A DNA stretch of 64,000 nt from Marchantia polymorpha subsp. ruderalis. Taxonomy: Eukaryota; Streptophyta; Marchantiopsida; Marchantiales; Marchantiaceae. The stretch is taken from the NCBI GenBank assembly GCA_037833965.1, contig AP031352.1, forward strand, positions 10,210,501-10,274,500, in the 5' to 3' direction. The first letter of the stretch is position 1. The number at the start of each line of letters is the position of its first letter. A program made the translations under genes and the position numbers. The notes below the pieces were generated by a model. It had not been told where the DNA came from and searched no databases. It saw nothing but the letters and a program-made list of their open reading frames with translations. Shown one piece after another: positions 22,550 through 33,097 of this stretch.

Positions 22550-23445
22550 GGACTCTTCCAGTTTCGGAAGTGCAGATCAGGAACTCACTTTCTTGGCGTG
22601 TTTGTGCATTTTGGTCCTGGCACCACGTAGAGAAGCTGCAGCATAGCGAAGTTACCGTATGTTGTAGTTGAAGGCCTTCGGCTGAATGTTCAGAGCTCGC
22701 ACCCGGTTAGAGACTTGAGTAGTGCGGATCTGCACCTGCGGGTGATTTCTGATGCTCAGAGCCGGCTGCGAGTTAGAGACTTGAACAGTTCCCCCTTACT
22801 CCTTCGAGTGACATATCCTGATTGTACTCCTACGGGAAGTTTCCCCTGAATGCCAATGTGAAGTTTCATTACTTCGTGTAAACCTTGGTTTGTAATTCAG
22901 GTTGTGTGTGTGTTACTGGATCGTGTTTTCAGTAAGTTCTCAGTCGGGTCTGCACTCCCTGCGTTTTGTGTGATAGTCGAGGGTGACGTCCACGGCGTAC
23001 GTAGAGGCTTCGTTCCGAAGTGAGAAGTCCAGTCCGGGTACCCCCGCTAGTTCCTGGCGGAAGGGCAGTAAAAGCCGGAGTGGGAGGCACTTCCTGCAGA
23101 ACCTCTGAGTGAACTTGCGAGACACTTTCCTCCTGAAATCCGAAGCGGAGGTCCTGACCGACCTCCGAGTTGTGCTTTTTGCCAGTTTCAGGTGTGTGTG
23201 TGTGTGTGTTGAGTGACCAAGCTGTACCGTGCATCCTCCGAGCATCCTCCGAGTTGAGATCCTCCTCCGAGTCGAGCCTCCGAGTCGAGCACTGCAGTAT
23301 TTCTGGGAGTGACAGTCGCCTAGAATTCAAACTCTACCAAAGTCTGTTAAAACGTGACATTTTTACTCTGTGTGTTGCCTCTGTCCCTGTGGGTTCGATC
23401 TTTTTACCACCATACTGCAGTTTTAGCCTTTGGTGGGTTATTACA

Positions 23446-23450
23446 ACACC
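23446..23450. repeat. Target site duplication ACACC, right
   Basis: This is the second copy of the ACACC flank of the solo LTR; see 18572-18576. Confidence 0.9.
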
Positions 23451-24652
23451 ATTCCCAACGCCTCCCTCTCAGTTGTCGTGTACTTCTTCTCTGCTGCTGA
23501 CAACTGACGACTCGCGAAGTAAATCGGGTAGTCTTTCTTGTTGTCGTCCTTCTGACTGAGAACCACTCCGATTGCAAATGCCGACGTGTCTACATAGACA
23601 TGGAAAGGTCTGTTCCAATCCGGACTTCTCAGAACCGGAGCAGTCGTCAGTTTGGCTTTGAGCGTTTCAAAGGCCAGCTGTTGCTTTTCGCCCCACACAT
23701 AGGGTTCCTCCTTCTTAAGCAGCTTCGTCAGATCGGCTGCCAAGATGGCGTACATATTTATGAACCTTCTGTAATAACCTACATGGCCAAGGAAGGCCCT
23801 CAACTCACGCAGATTCGTTGGCGGCTGTAGTTCGAGAATAATCTTCACCTTCTCTACATCCACTGCAATGCCATCGGACGAAACTCGGTGCCCTAGCAGG
23901 ATTCCGCTGGTCATGAAGAAAAAACATTTCTCAGGGTGTAAGGACAAGCTGCTCTCCCTACATCTGTCGAACGTTTGCCGAAGATGGTTAAGGTGCTCCG
24001 ACCTCTTACCGAAGACACAAAAGTCGTCGATGAAAATTTCTAGGAACTTCCTCAGGTGCTCTTGGAAGATGTTTGTCATCATCCGCTGGAACGTCGCTGG
24101 CGCGTTGCACAGACCGAACGGCATCTTGTGATAAGCATAGGTTCCCCAGTCGGTCGTGAAGGTTGTTTTGTCCTTGTCCTGTTCCCTGATGGACACCTGG
24201 TTGTAGCCGGAGAATCCGTCTAGGAAGCTGTAGCATTCATGCCCTGCTACATGGTCCAGAATAGAGTCCGTGAAAGGAAGAGGGTGATGGTCCTTCCTCG
24301 TTGCTGCGTTCAGCTTTCGGAAGTCCTGGCACACCCGGATCTTACCCGTCAGTTTCTTGGGCACAATCACGATAGGCGACACCCACTCGCTACTGAGTAC
24401 CGGGTAGATGATTCCTGCGCTCAGGTACTTATCGATTTCGTCCTTCACCAATAATGAATATTTTGGGTTGAGCCTGTATTGGCGTTGGCGAACCGGAACT
24501 GCCTCGTCCAACAAGTCGATCCTGTGCTCTCCATACCTTGCAGGTATGCCTTTCATGTCTTCAATCTTCCATGCGAAGACATCCTCATACTGGCGAAGAA
24601 ACGCCTGTACCCTGTTCAACTCTTCTCCTTGTACCTGGCTTGACACCTTCAA
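23451..24652 (-). CDS. Family A pol, 5' part: reverse transcriptase and start of RNase H
   Basis: RT motifs appear in order: PVRQRQYRLNP, WVSPIVIVPKK, RVCQDFRKLNAATRKDHHPLP, FLDGFSGYNQV, PFGLCNAPATFQRMM, FIDDFCVF (the YxDD box in its FIDD form), HPEKC and FLGHVGYYRRFI. The RNase H start follows (FHVYVDTSAFAIGVVLSQ, YFASRQLSAAEKKYTTTERE). This is typical Ty3/gypsy pol. The solo LTR insertion separates it from the integrase part at 17037-18576. Confidence 0.93.
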
Positions 24653-24751
24653 GCCTTTACCTGGACTGAGTTGCAGTTCGCAGCAATCACTCGGGTCAAC
24701 AATCCCCTCTGTGTGACTGATCTCGCTTCTGCCCAGTCCGGCTGCTAGTTG

Positions 24752-27580
24752 CTATTCGTCATCCGGATACACCTCGTCTCCTTCCTCCTCAATGGAGCAG
24801 CAAGTGACGTAGCCCACAAATTCCTCCGACGTTTCGGTCTCTGAAGTGCATGATGAGCTGGTCTCCCCTCCGGTTGTGTAACCGGAGGTGGTGGAAGGTG
24901 TTTCGCCCTCATGGGGTACCTTGGTCCACGGTACGGTAATGACAGTCGGAGGGTCCGCAAGGCTACGGAACTGTAATCTCTTCCTACTCCAGTCACACCT
25001 TGCTTTGGCATCGTATAGCCATGGTCTGCCAAGCAGCACATCATAACCTTTCTTCATCAGAGGTTGCAGTATTATGTAGGACAGTTGAAAGTCCACTCCT
25101 CCAATGTTGGTTCTCACATTGCTCAACATTCCTAGTGGCATTCTGCGTGTTTGATCGGCCAGTCGCAATACTCGGGATGTAGGCTCGAAGGTCTGGAACC
25201 CCAAGGAGTTCGCTGTCTCCTCGGTCATGATATTCACGCCCGAGCCGGAGTCCACAGGTACCTTCTGTATGACGCAGCCTCCGATCTCTACTTCGATCTC
25301 TGGAGGTCCCAGGTCTCCTCCTTCCACTCTGTACACAGCCGGAAGTTTCTCTTTTCGGGGTTTGCGTGGTCGGCGCAACGAAAGCATCAGCATCCTCCTG
25401 TACGTCTTATTGTCTTCCAACAACTGGCGGAAGGAAATATTTGCCCTCTGGCTCCCCATGTCTTCCACTATGTCGTAGGAAGTGTTGGAAGTCACAGCCG
25501 GAAGTTTCCCTGTACTCGCGGTCGGAAGTGGTGTAGGGGGCCTAACCGCCTTCCGGTCGTCGGATGTCATTCCGGCGCCCAGTGCTTTCTTGATGAGGTG
25601 ACTCACCTCATCTTTGATGTCCGGAAGGTAATCTCGAGTCCGGGACTCTTCCGAATACCTGTCCGCCTTCTCTGAGCTCTGCTCCGGCTGGGTGTTTCTC
25701 ATAGCCGGAGGTGTACCCGGCCTCCTTCTTTGGCCTTCTCTAACTTCTTTAGACTTCCTCCTCTCTTCTCTACGCTCGAGGCGGCGAGTGTCCTCGTGAC
25801 CTTCTCCCCTCCTCTTCGAACTTCGGGTTTCTACCCGACCGCACATTACTTCTTCCTCTGGCCATACTTCGTTTCCTTCAGCTGGGTCCAGACTCAGTTC
25901 TACCTGGTTGACCTGCACCTCTTCCTTGCCAGGTGTCGATACGAAACGCACTGCTGGCCTAGGGAGTTGTGGCTGATCACATTCGGCTACTGTATGTCCA
26001 GACTTCTTGCAATTACTGCACAACGGTGCATACCCCATTGGCTTCCTCGGGTGGGGACAGCTTGGCGCGTAATGCCCCATGTCTCCGCAGTTGTAGCAAC
26101 CATCGAATTGTGGTCGAGGTCGGTTGTGATTGCCTGGAGGTGCCATGCGTCTTGGTGGGAGTGTACCTGCCATTTCCCTCGGAACATAGCGCGGTATATG
26201 CACCGGTGGGTTCGGAGTTGTAGCTGGAGCTGTCTGTACCGAGTAGGCGGTGTCCTCAACCTGCTCAGCATAATACATAGGTGGCTCAGCATAATACATG
26301 GGGTTCTCCCACTGTGGTGCCCATTCGACCGCATTCACTGGGTAAGATGGCCGCGCGGACATGCACTCCGTGTTGGCATGTCCCACCTGTCCGCACGTAG
26401 TACACCAGAGATTCGCTCGTTGTCTCGCAGGTGATTTACGTCGGTCTTGGCCTCCCACTACATGAACTTTCAGGTCCGCAAAATTCTTCACCAGGTTGTC
26501 TACCTTGGCTGCGATGTCCCCTTGAGTCTTCACTGGGATTCCCTTACCTCGATCCTTCTTCTTGATCGCACTGCGTTTCTTCTTCCGTCTTTCTTCTTCT
26601 GAAGATGACGAGTCCTCTTCCTCTTCCGAGGAAGAACTTGATTCGGAGGAGCTTGATTCTTCTGTCGAGGAAGGCGAGTTCCTTCTCTTCCGACGTCCGC
26701 CTTGCGACTTCTTCTTCGTCGACCGTCGGTCGCGTCTTCGAGTGTCAAGGGTTGACGTCTCAAAGGTCTCCGCGGAAGCTATCACATCTTGGATTGTGTC
26801 AGTCTTGCCTCTCCTACAGAAGGTCTCCATTTCTCTTGAGAGCCCTGTCACATACCAATCCACTGCCTGTTGTACCGAGTATGGTTCTCCCGGGCCTGTC
26901 TTCGGAATTCGATCTAGGAGGTCTTGGAATCTCTCAGTGTAGTCTCGAAGATTCTCCTTCCGCTCGCGTCGAAGATTTCGAAGCCGGGTCAGAACTCGAC
27001 TGTCATATCCGAGTTCGCGGAACCGCCTCAGAAACTTTTCCTTGAGCTGAGCCCAGGTCCGGATGCCAGTGGGGTCGGTGCTCTCATGGTTGTACCAGCT
27101 ACGCGCTCGTCTGCGTAGCAGGCTAGGAAAGATTCGTAGTCTGTCTTCATCACTGGTCTCACGATTGGCGATGGAGACAGACTCGAAGAGCTTTATGTAT
27201 GAATCTGCATCATCGTCGTCGCCCGTTCCCGTGTATCTTGGATACGAATGTTTGGTGGTAGGTTGGGAAAACACCTGGCGGAGATTGGCTTGATGTTCTG
27301 CCATCGGTGATCCTGTCGACGGACTGATCCTAGGTCGGCCAAACTCAGGAAGAGTTCCTGTCGGAGGGATGTCCAATAGGACTGTTAGCTCAATGCTCTC
27401 GGTAGGTGAACTGGAACGCCTTTGTCTTCCAGTAGTCGGTGATGGCGATCTTTCTGCAGAGTCCTCACCGGGAGTCTTCTTTTTAGTTCGCCGTTTTGTT
27501 TCCACGGCTTTTTCTGAATCTCGACGGAGTTTCCGTGTGGCTCTCGCACTCAGGTTTCCCACACTATCGCTCGTCGACAT
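24752..27580 (-). CDS. Family A gag-protease ORF (942 residues)
   Basis: A Retrotrans_gag-type capsid region (about residues 100-270, with SWYN, FLRRFRELGYDS and DYTERFQDLL) is followed by a basic/Ser-Glu-rich stretch (about 285-345). Three CCHC zinc knuckles come next (CTTCGQVGHANTEC, CYNCGDMGHYAPSC, CSNCKKSGHTVAEC). An aspartic protease with VDSGSGVNIM and the late motif VLLGRPWL lies near the C-terminus. Pol begins shortly downstream. The frame is open throughout. Confidence 0.93.
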   Translation of the reverse strand: MSTSDSVGNLSARATRKLRRDSEKAVETKRRTKKKTPGEDSAERSPSPTTGRQRRSSSPTESIELTVLLDIPPTGTLPEFGRPRISPSTGSPMAEHQANLRQVFSQPTTKHSYPRYTGTGDDDDADSYIKLFESVSIANRETSDEDRLRIFPSLLRRRARSWYNHESTDPTGIRTWAQLKEKFLRRFRELGYDSRVLTRLRNLRRERKENLRDYTERFQDLLDRIPKTGPGEPYSVQQAVDWYVTGLSREMETFCRRGKTDTIQDVIASAETFETSTLDTRRRDRRSTKKKSQGGRRKRRNSPSSTEESSSSESSSSSEEEEDSSSSEEERRKKKRSAIKKKDRGKGIPVKTQGDIAAKVDNLVKNFADLKVHVVGGQDRRKSPARQRANLWCTTCGQVGHANTECMSARPSYPVNAVEWAPQWENPMYYAEPPMYYAEQVEDTAYSVQTAPATTPNPPVHIPRYVPREMAGTLPPRRMAPPGNHNRPRPQFDGCYNCGDMGHYAPSCPHPRKPMGYAPLCSNCKKSGHTVAECDQPQLPRPAVRFVSTPGKEEVQVNQVELSLDPAEGNEVWPEEEVMCGRVETRSSKRRGEGHEDTRRLERREERRKSKEVREGQRRRPGTPPAMRNTQPEQSSEKADRYSEESRTRDYLPDIKDEVSHLIKKALGAGMTSDDRKAVRPPTPLPTASTGKLPAVTSNTSYDIVEDMGSQRANISFRQLLEDNKTYRRMLMLSLRRPRKPRKEKLPAVYRVEGGDLGPPEIEVEIGGCVIQKVPVDSGSGVNIMTEETANSLGFQTFEPTSRVLRLADQTRRMPLGMLSNVRTNIGGVDFQLSYIILQPLMKKGYDVLLGRPWLYDAKARCDWSRKRLQFRSLADPPTVITVPWTKVPHEGETPSTTSGYTTGGETSSSCTSETETSEEFVGYVTCCSIEEEGDEVYPDDE

Positions 27581-27623
27581 TCACCGAGCATTGCTGCTCA
27601 AGTATTCTGGTGTTGACGCACTG

Positions 27624-27641
27624 TCCCCGGCAGCGGCGCCA
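27624..27641 (-). promoter_or_regulatory. Primer binding site, tRNA-Asp type
   Basis: On the minus strand TGGCGCCGCTGCCGGGGA lies 22 bases inside the 5' LTR end. It is complementary, with one mismatch, to the 3' end of plant tRNA-Asp(GTC) as I recall it. Athila/Tat elements commonly use this primer. Confidence 0.8.
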
Positions 27642-27663
27642 AAAAGAAGTTGTCGGCTCCTTA

Positions 27664-30600
27664 TGTAATAACCCACCAAAGGCTAAAACTGCAGTATGGT
27701 GGTAAAAAGATCGAACCCACAGGGACAGAGGCAACACACAGAGTAAAAGTGTCACGTTTAACAGACTTTTGTAGAGTTTGAATTCTAGGCGACTGTCACT
27801 CCCAGAAATACTGCAGTGCTCGACTCGGAGGCTCGACTCGGAGGAGGATCTCAACTCGGAGGATGCTCGGAGGATGCACGGTACAGCGTGGTCACTCAAC
27901 ACACACACACACACCTGAAACTGGCAAAAAGCACAACTCGGAGGTCGGTCAGGACCTCCGCTTCGGATTTCAGGAGGAAAGTGTCTCACAAGTTCACTCA
28001 GAGGTTCTGCAGGTAGTGCCTCCCACTCCGGCTTTTACTGCCCTTCCGCCAGGAACTAGCGGGGGTACCCGGACTGGACTTCCCACTTCGGAACGAAGCC
28101 TCTACATACGCCGTGGACGTCACCCTCGACTATCACACCAAACGCAGGGAGTGCAGACCCGACTGAGAACTTACTGAAAACACGATCCAGTAACACACAC
28201 ACAACCTGAATTACAAACCAAGGTTTACACGAAGTAATGAAACTTCACATTGGCATTCAGGGGAAACTTCCCGTAGGAGTACAATCAGGAAATGTCACTC
28301 GAAGGAGTAAGGGGGAACTGTTCAAGTATCTAACTCGCAGCCGGCTCTGAGCATCAGAAATCACCCGCAGGTGCAGATCCGCACTACTCAAGTCTCTAAC
28401 CGGGTACTAGCTCTGAACATTCAGCCGAAGGCCTTCAACTACAACATACGGTAACTTCGCTATGCTGCAGCTTCTCTACGTGGTGCCAGGACCAAAATGC
28501 ACAAACACGCCAAGAAAGTGAGTTCCTGACCTGCACTTCCGAAACTGGAAGAGTCGCAAGGCAAAACGCCTTGATCTACTTTATACTCTCAAAGGTCCTA
28601 ACTAACACTACGCTATCCTATCTACCACTCGCAGTATCTGCGCGAAACCAAACTACTCTACTGCACTCAGCAGATCCGGTGCTGCGCCTCCTGCGCGCCG
28701 GACTGCTCCGCTTACTATCTCTACCTTGCCAGTCTTCCGACCGGCTGCGTAACCCCAGGCGTCGGAGCGCTGTGGTGACTTCCGACTGTAAGTGCGCCAT
28801 AGTGTCGCGCGCACCCGACAAGAAGGTTTCTAATTTTCTTGCCACTCGCCGCCGACTCCGACTGTCACCCTCCGTCAATGCCGCCGCCCGAAGCTCGAAC
28901 TCCCGGAGTGTAATCCTCTCTTGAGCTGCCACCTCCCAATGGGTGTATCCTTTTAGACAACGAGTCACCCGTGCCGCCAACTCTCCTCGCGCCCTGCAGC
29001 TGCTCTCCACCTCTGCCAGCTGCATTTCTAATTCCGCACGTTGTGCCCTCAAATCCGAGCACTCGGATTGCAAGTTGCGCAACAACTCCTCATCCTCCTT
29101 GCGGGCTCTTTGACTTTCTTCTAAGGCGCGCGTCTGGCGCGCAAGCTCGGCTGCTAGGACTTTGTTCTGTCTCCGCTCCTCCTGCAATTCCGACTCGATC
29201 TTTGCCCGTATTAGTTCGGCATCCGCCTGACTTTTCGTCGCCGCATCCTCCTTCTGCTGCTGCAAGGCTTGGTATAGCTTCTGGGTGACCGCCAGGTGTT
29301 GTCGGAGGGCGGTGTTCCTATCCACATATACTTGGCACCTAGAGGCCCACCTTGCCACCTTGCTCCTCGTCCTTCGCCTGATAGTCTCCACATAAGACTG
29401 CGGTTTTAAGGCACTTGCGTATTTGGATGTCTTGCGATCCAGATATCGCAGGAGTGGAACTATCTGTTCGCACAGCACCCCTGTTGGCGTTTTTTGCACC
29501 GAATCCGCTTCTTGCTCTTCCGAGCTCGTATCATCCTCAGTCTCGAGGATTTCAGTCGCCACCGAATCCCTTGGCGACTCCCTGGAACTGTGGCGCGCAG
29601 CAGCTTCCGCTGCGACTGCTGCTCCACTGCCTGCTAAAATATCCAGGGCAGTGGGAGATCCCACTGCTTGAGCCCCTGTTCCGGCTCGATCTTCGGTTTG
29701 TGAAGGGGTCGACGCCGCAGTGACTTTTGTCACTCTTGCACCGCCCGCTTCTGCTGCCTGTCCTTCCGGCGCAATCTGCGCGGAAGGTGTCCTTGCTGAA
29801 GGTGCGTCCGCCGAAGGCGTCCGCACACTGGTCGTTGGCCCCATCCGTCTCGCAGTCGGCGAATCCGGCTGACTCTCTGTTGTCCGACTCGCAGTCGGCC
29901 GACCAGTTGTTGTCCGACTGGGAGTCGGATACACCCTGCGCGTCTTGACTCCACTTGGCCTGCTTGCTGGTGGCGTTCTTCAGGAAGTGCCTTCCGCCGA
30001 AGACGACCCTCTGAGGATTGTTGGCTCGTCAGCCAAACTCTCTTCCGCTTCCGGCCTGCTGTCCGGTTCAACGCGCCGTTCAGTTGGCCTTCCTTCCGCT
30101 TGTCGACCTTCAGTCATCCGACTCGCAGTCGGCCGGCTGTCAGTCCGTCCATCTCCTCCCGAAGGCCGTGGTGCCTTCTGAGCAGAGGTATCTGCCGTCT
30201 TCCCTAGGATCTGCGCGATTATCTCTTCCTGTGTGGGATTCCGCCGGGTCGGAGTACGCCTGGTCTCCTCAGTAACAGTTGGCATTTTGCGTGCCCTCTG
30301 TTTTGGTCGACTGTGAGGCTCGGGGGTGGGCCGACCACGAGTCGGCGCAGCTGGCACTTCCGGCTGCCTGTCCTCAGGTCTCTCATCCCACTTCCGCTTT
30401 CGCGGAATGCGCTCACTTCGACGTTCTTCTGCTGCTCTTGCTGGAGCCGGAGGCGTACTGGCAGGTTCCTCGTCCGGATCCGTGTCTACTTCGGCCTCCC
30501 TTGAATATCTACCTGGATAAGTCCGGGTCAGCTGCGGAAACCGAGTTTTCTCAGCATTCGTCAAACATCCCATCGCCCGGTAAAACACGATTAAGTAAGG

Positions 30601-32494
30601 CGATAGATGATTGAGGGTTCCTCCCTTCTCTTCTTGCGCATGTTGGCGCGTCACCTTCCACAGGAGCCGTGCCCAATGCACCGGAGCTCCTGACAGCACT
30701 AGCTCCACAAACTCTACCTGCCAACCATGCATGTAAGCGGTCTTGGTCAGCTGCAATATCTGCAGCAATGCCGTCGCGACATTTCTCCGCAATCGATCCT
30801 TGTAATCCCGTGTCCGGAAACCGTTCTTGGGATGTCTGGCAACTTTGAAGAGCTCATTGTAAGAGACTTCTTCCTCCTGGGACACCTTCACGCTATCGGC
30901 CTCGAAGAGGAGATCCCCTTCCTCGCCGGCACACCTGCCCAACACCTGCGCCCAATTGCAAATGTCCCATCTCTCTGGGTGTGGGCGGAATCCGCGAGAA
31001 GGCTTGTGTTTCTCCTGCAGATACTCGCGCACCATCTCCGGACATGTCCAGTTCCACCCCCATAGGAGAAAATCGAGCTTCAGCCTCAGCAGCACATCTT
31101 GAAATGCGCGTAGACCGATCTGCGGCACCCTGAGTGGAGACACTCGTAGCTGGGGAACCTTCGACATTGCGTTGCCTGCACACACACAAACGTTCTCCCT
31201 TTCGCTCGCTCTCTCACAATCGCCACTGCGCGTCGGCCACTCAAGCACTGACTGCTCACTCTCTCTGCGCTCGTTCAAGATCGCTACTCACAATTCTTTC
31301 AAGGTCCGCCAAGATCCTTGCGCAACTCGTCTCCGCACTCTCTACTCTCACTGCAGGTCGCTCCGCCCTTGCGCGTAATCTTGGAAACTGGAAATCGCAA
31401 AGTCAAGAATGAGAGAATGAGACTGGAGCGCAGTCTTTTCTTCTCCGATTTCAAGAACGTCCAACGTTCTTACTGGTTGCAACGTACGCAGCCGGCTATA
31501 CGGCTTAACGGTTCGCCCTTTGCATGCGCGAATTCACGTCTCCGCACTGCGCGCATTCGCATGCTTAAACGTTGAATTCTCCCGCCGCCGCCACCTTCCG
31601 GACTCGAGTCCGCTGCAGGGTATACGTCGGCCCTGGCGGGTCGCCGCTGGTGCGTTCATTATCCGTCGGCGCCTTGCTGGAGGCGCACATCCAGCCGGAG
31701 CGAATTACGCCGGCGCGCAGTCGTACCGCCTATTTTGTCCTTTATGCCTCGTCCGTTGCTGCCGGCGTATATCTGTCGGCGCAACTCATGCCAGCGCATC
31801 CGGCCGTCAGCGCCACATCGGAGGCGTACATCCGACCGGCGCTTTCCTTCCATGAACAGCCGCCAAAGGCGCTTCCGACTCTGAGTTGGTTTCCTCCTAT
31901 GAGCGCGTGATTCCGCCGAAGGCGCATCGCCGAGGGCGTACGGGAATCCTTTCCGGTTGTGAACCCTAGCGCGAACGGCGCATGTCCGGCTACGAGTTTT
32001 CCGACGCTCATAACTTCTCCATTCCTGATCCATCTCCGACGCTCTTGGACTCGTTAGAACGAGCGTCCCGAGTTCTCTCTAATGCAACTTCAACCAACTG
32101 GATCTACCGTGTATCCCGATTGTTATGAAGGTTTCCCCTTTCCGCGCTAGCGGCGCTTCGCCGAAGGCGCACTCATGGTCGGACGCCTTTAGAGGTCCGG
32201 GCCCTTCTCCTGACGTCTTTAGCAAAACCTCCTCCTGAGGTGTCTGCGCCGGAAGCGTAGCTTCCTTATACGCTGGAGGCGCGTGAGTAGAGACACCTCA
32301 AAAAGGAGCTTTTGCCGAAGGCGTCGAAGACGTTGGCGTTGGTACATCCGACTACATGATTCTTTGTGCCCTCGTGACGATCTCATCAATCCACTCTATT
32401 TAGCGTACCCTTCTCTAGCTACAAACACTGCTTTGGTACTAGTTTTCTAAAATTGTTTAAATTCTGCAAAAAAACAAAAAAGTGTGTTACCACA
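27664..32494 (-). repeat. 5' LTR of family A element (4831 bp)
   Basis: This is an uninterrupted LTR that reads, on the minus strand, from TGTGGTAACACAC (ending at 32494) to GGGTTATTACA (at 27664). It holds a U3 ORF, a TATA box (28579-28585 in reverse complement), the same downstream hairpin, and U5. It serves as the empty-site reference that reveals the family B insertion in the 3' LTR. Confidence 0.93.
28618..31167 (-). CDS. U3-encoded protein of family A, 5' LTR copy
   Basis: The architecture is the same as the copy at 19931-22487: shared N-terminal domain, palindrome-bearing linker, acidic patch and coiled coil. The likely start is the MSKVPQL methionine at 31167, and an in-frame upstream ATG exists at 31278. 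It is on the same strand as gag and pol and lies upstream of gag. It is lightly broken, with about one break. Confidence 0.6.
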
Positions 32495-32499
32495 CGAAT
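32495..32499. repeat. Target site duplication CGAAT, right
   Basis: This is the second copy of the CGAAT flank; see 9301-9305. Confidence 0.9.
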
Positions 32500-32989
32500 A
32501 CAAACCTGTCAACGCGCATCATTAAATATCTGAATATTTAATTCGATATTTGATACAAACTGATAATATAATAAGAAAAAATATTTAACCCAATTCCATG
32601 GTGGCGACACCATGAGTCCGCCAGCGACTGCAATTGTGCTGCATTCACAGATGCGGGTGGGGGGAAGTGGAAAGAGGTGATGGATATCAGCTCGATGAGT
32701 TAGACGTCGCTGACTGTAACCAACTTTCTCTATCATTCTTCCCGATAAATTTATTCTGTAGGAGGACGAGGAGTGCATGCCAACGTTTACTCTGACTGAA
32801 TCCAGAGAAGGAGCTCGTCGGCCTACCAATATTCGAACCAACCGAATACACTGCAGCTGACTTCACTTTGGAAGTACAGTCTAATTTCCTGTAAGTAGAC
32901 CTTGGTGGAGAATAATCCTTACTGTAGAATATTGAACACCGTTACTGGTAGCGCACAAGCAATCTTCCGTTGTGGACAAACTGCTGCTT

Positions 32990-33097
32990 CCGAACTGCTG
33001 CCACTTTGTGGCAGCAGTTCGGACTGCTGCCACAAAGTCCACAATTGTCAAAGCTAAAGGGTGGAGATAGAGCTGTTGTGGACTTTGTGGCAGCAGT
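32990..33097. repeat. Double fold-back repeat beside NRPA2 fragment
   Basis: The first inverted repeat is perfect, with 15-base arms at 32990-33004 and 33008-33022 and a 3-base loop. The second, directly following, has perfect 21-base arms at 33023-33043 and 33077-33097 around a 33-base spacer. The right arm of the second is part of the NRPA2-like exon, so the inverted copies look like local duplications of that exon. Confidence 0.9.

Larger units (their letters stand above)
18577..23445 (+). mobile_element. Family A solo LTR nested in family A pol
   Basis: This 4869-base solo LTR lies in the plus orientation, opposite to the host element, and has perfect ACACC duplications. It is homologous end to end to 32494-27664 but more diverged from it than that element's two LTRs are from each other, so it came from a different family member. 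Parts are a GC-rich leader (18577-19930), U3 ORF (19931-22487), TATA box (22521-22527), hairpin (22533-22549) and R/U5 to 23445. The flanks fit a full insertion later reduced to one LTR by recombination. As an LTR it looks whole. Confidence 0.93.
9306..32494 (-). mobile_element. Family A Ty3/gypsy LTR retrotransposon with giant LTRs
   Basis: This is a full-length element on the minus strand, flanked by CGAAT duplications. Its order is 5' LTR (32494-27664), tRNA-Asp-type primer site (27641-27624), gag-protease ORF (27580-24752), pol (RT from 24652, integrase to 17037), polypurine tract (17012-17000) and 3' LTR (16999-9306). Two later insertions lie within it: a family A solo LTR (18577-23445) in pol and a family B fragment (12344-15207) in the 3' LTR. 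Without these insertions it would be about 15.4 kb, of which the two ~4.83 kb LTRs make up over 60 percent. By eye I noticed roughly 18 single-base differences between the LTRs (about 0.4 percent), so it is young, probably well under a few million years. It is broken by the two insertions and perhaps one or two smaller breaks. Its primer site and lack of a chromodomain point to the Athila/Tat side of plant Ty3/gypsy elements. Confidence 0.92.

Noticed and set aside
18577-32494. Apparent 4.8 kb terminal inverted repeats around an RT gene (a Polinton-like or foldback layout)
   Set aside because: The CGAAT and ACACC duplications show a minus-strand LTR element with a separate solo LTR in the opposite orientation, so the inverted arrangement is coincidental.
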